DNA of 64,000 nucleotides from Hydrogenophaga sp. 2FB (GTDB taxonomy: Bacteria; Pseudomonadota; Gammaproteobacteria; Burkholderiales; Burkholderiaceae_C). The position numbers and the translations under genes were made by a program. The notes under the pieces are model-generated. The model had not been told where the DNA came from. It saw nothing but the letters and a program-made list of their open reading frames with translations, and did not search any database. Every line of letters starts with the position of its first letter. Position 1 is the first letter of the stretch. The stretch spans positions 1 to 64,000 of the forward strand of contig NZ_SCML01000033.1 in assembly GCF_005503365.1 (NCBI RefSeq). The letters run 5' to 3'. Below are positions 63,012 through 64,000 of the stretch, one piece after another.

Positions 63012-64000
63012 TCAATGGCCCTGAGCGGGGTTGGCCGTGGGGACCTGCTGCATCCACAGCGGCTCCAGCTCGCGCCAGGCGCGCTGCACGTTGAAATCCT
63101 GCCGCTGCGCGTGGCCGGCCCAGTGGCGCCATTCGGGCATCTGCAACATCGGCACGCTGGCGCTCTCGCCCGCGTGGCGGCCCTGGTCCATGGCGCTCAA
63201 CACCTGTTCGCGCAAGGCCTGCAGATAGCCACGCGTGCTGGCCAGGGCGGCGGGCGCTTGCTCGCCTTGCGCGCTGGACGCCACCGCGCCGATCACGTGG
63301 CGCGGTTTCAATGCCTGCAAGCGGTCCAGCGCGGCCAGCCAGGCGTCCACCCTGCCCTGCGCGAGTTCGGGCAGGCGCTCGCCGACGACCAGACCGCCGG
63401 CCCACACCACGCCTAGCTGCGCGTGCCAGAGCACGAGGTCGCTCTCGGTGTGGCCCTGTTCCTCGCGCATCACGCGCAGCGGTTGCGCGCCGACGCGCAG
63501 CACGTCGCCCTCGGCCAGCGTGCGCGTGGGCCACACGATCGCCGTGCCGGCCATGGCCTCGGCGCCCGCGCGCTCGGTGATGCTTTGCAAGCACGCCGGA
63601 CAGCGCTGCTCCATCGCCACGCGCGTTCGCGCGGTGGCCAGCACGGTGGTCTGCCCGGCCTCGATGCGGTCGGCCCAGGCGCCATTGGCCAACACGTTCT
63701 CGGCATGCGCGTGGGTGTTGACGATCCAGCGCACCTGCACGCCAAAACGGCAGGCCAGCGACGCGCGCACGCGCTGGCCATGGCGGTGGCTCGGCCCCGG
63801 GTCGACCACCAGCGCCTCACCTCCGTCGATCAACACCGAGGTCGGCACGACATGCCCCGCGTTGGACAGCGACACCTCTTGCAGCGTGGGCGGTGACCAC
63901 GCCCACACGCCGGGCGCGACGGCCCGCCAGGGCACGTCGTCCGCGCAGTCGCGGCTTTGCGCCCACGAAGCTCCAGCACACAAGGCGAGCAGTAGAACGC
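63012..64000 (-). CDS. MBL-fold metallo-hydrolase, quinoprotein relay type (partial)
   Basis: The gene runs off the window at its 5' end. The visible part continues into a hydrophobic VLLLAL stretch and WAQS cleavage site, so a signal peptide begins outside. The metallo-beta-lactamase fold is clear (LVVDPGPSHRHGQRV, VNTHAHAENVLAN, GHTESDLVLWH). The metal motif reads H-A-H-A-E-N in place of H-x-H-x-D-H. This matches the zinc-hydrolase-like proteins seen beside PQQ dehydrogenases. Activity is uncertain. Confidence 0.78.
   Translation of the reverse strand, partial: VLLLALCAGASWAQSRDCADDVPWRAVAPGVWAWSPPTLQEVSLSNAGHVVPTSVLIDGGEALVVDPGPSHRHGQRVRASLACRFGVQVRWIVNTHAHAENVLANGAWADRIEAGQTTVLATARTRVAMEQRCPACLQSITERAGAEAMAGTAIVWPTRTLAEGDVLRVGAQPLRVMREEQGHTESDLVLWHAQLGVVWAGGLVVGERLPELAQGRVDAWLAALDRLQALKPRHVIGAVASSAQGEQAPAALASTRGYLQALREQVLSAMDQGRHAGESASVPMLQMPEWRHWAGHAQRQDFNVQRAWRELEPLWMQQVPTANPAQGH

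Overview
The window is GC-rich chromosomal DNA from a betaproteobacterium, most likely of the family Comamonadaceae (Hydrogenophaga-like). The evidence is the order gyrA-serC-pheA-tyrA-aroA/cmk-rpsA-ihfB-lapA-lapB, the aroA-cmk gene fusion, the tmRNA tag ANDERFALAA and the glnA-ntrB-ntrC cluster. The genus is an inference. No rRNA, tRNA or CRISPR array was seen; tmRNA is the only RNA gene.

Bases 1-4979 are the end of a prophage or related mobile element. Its genes are small and tightly packed, and most are joined by ATGA or GTGA stop/start overlaps. They encode a C5-cytosine methyltransferase, a J-domain protein, an ASCH-like phage protein, a cysteine-rich Zn-binding protein and an excisionase-like HTH protein. 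The most unusual object in the window is here. The methyltransferase gene (646-1944) is overlapped along its whole length by a second frame (644-1960). That frame has its own recognisable motifs (WPTP repeats and a C-terminal RLNPLFVEWLMGWP) and a stop codon that overlaps the start of the next gene.

Bases 5002-29669 are core chromosome: xth, then the nitrogen-control locus ntrC-ntrB-glnA with a sigma-54 promoter and NtrC sites. Next come a CinA-like protein, an EI24 membrane protein, a hydrolase, rsuA, ssrA, gph, ubiG and ompA. The divergent gyrA to lapB gene train follows and combines DNA supercoiling, serine and aromatic amino acid synthesis, ribosomal protein S1, IHF and LPS-assembly control.

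Bases 29745-44354 are accessory metabolism. They hold a 5-oxoprolinase-type hydantoinase A/B fusion with a MarR-like regulator, divergent from a complete TRAP transporter. Then come rdgC, crcB, a VOC protein, an NTF2-like protein, an alpha/beta-hydrolase-LuxR fusion divergent from a di-iron protein, a GST and a flavodoxin-fold reductase.

Bases 44493-53035 are a form II CO-dehydrogenase-like operon in the order coxS-L-M-D-E-G-F-mocA. It is interrupted between coxD and coxE by a 447-base non-coding inverted-repeat element. A GAF/Fis-type regulator that lacks the AAA+ domain follows.

Bases 54320-64000 look like a sigma-54/AcoR-controlled alcohol and aldehyde oxidation region. It contains a DUF779 protein, an aldehyde dehydrogenase, a quinoprotein-associated binding protein, cytochrome c-550 (PedF type), a full-length AcoR-like activator, an autotransporter and a metallo-hydrolase running off the window. 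The PQQ dehydrogenase such genes normally serve is not in the window.
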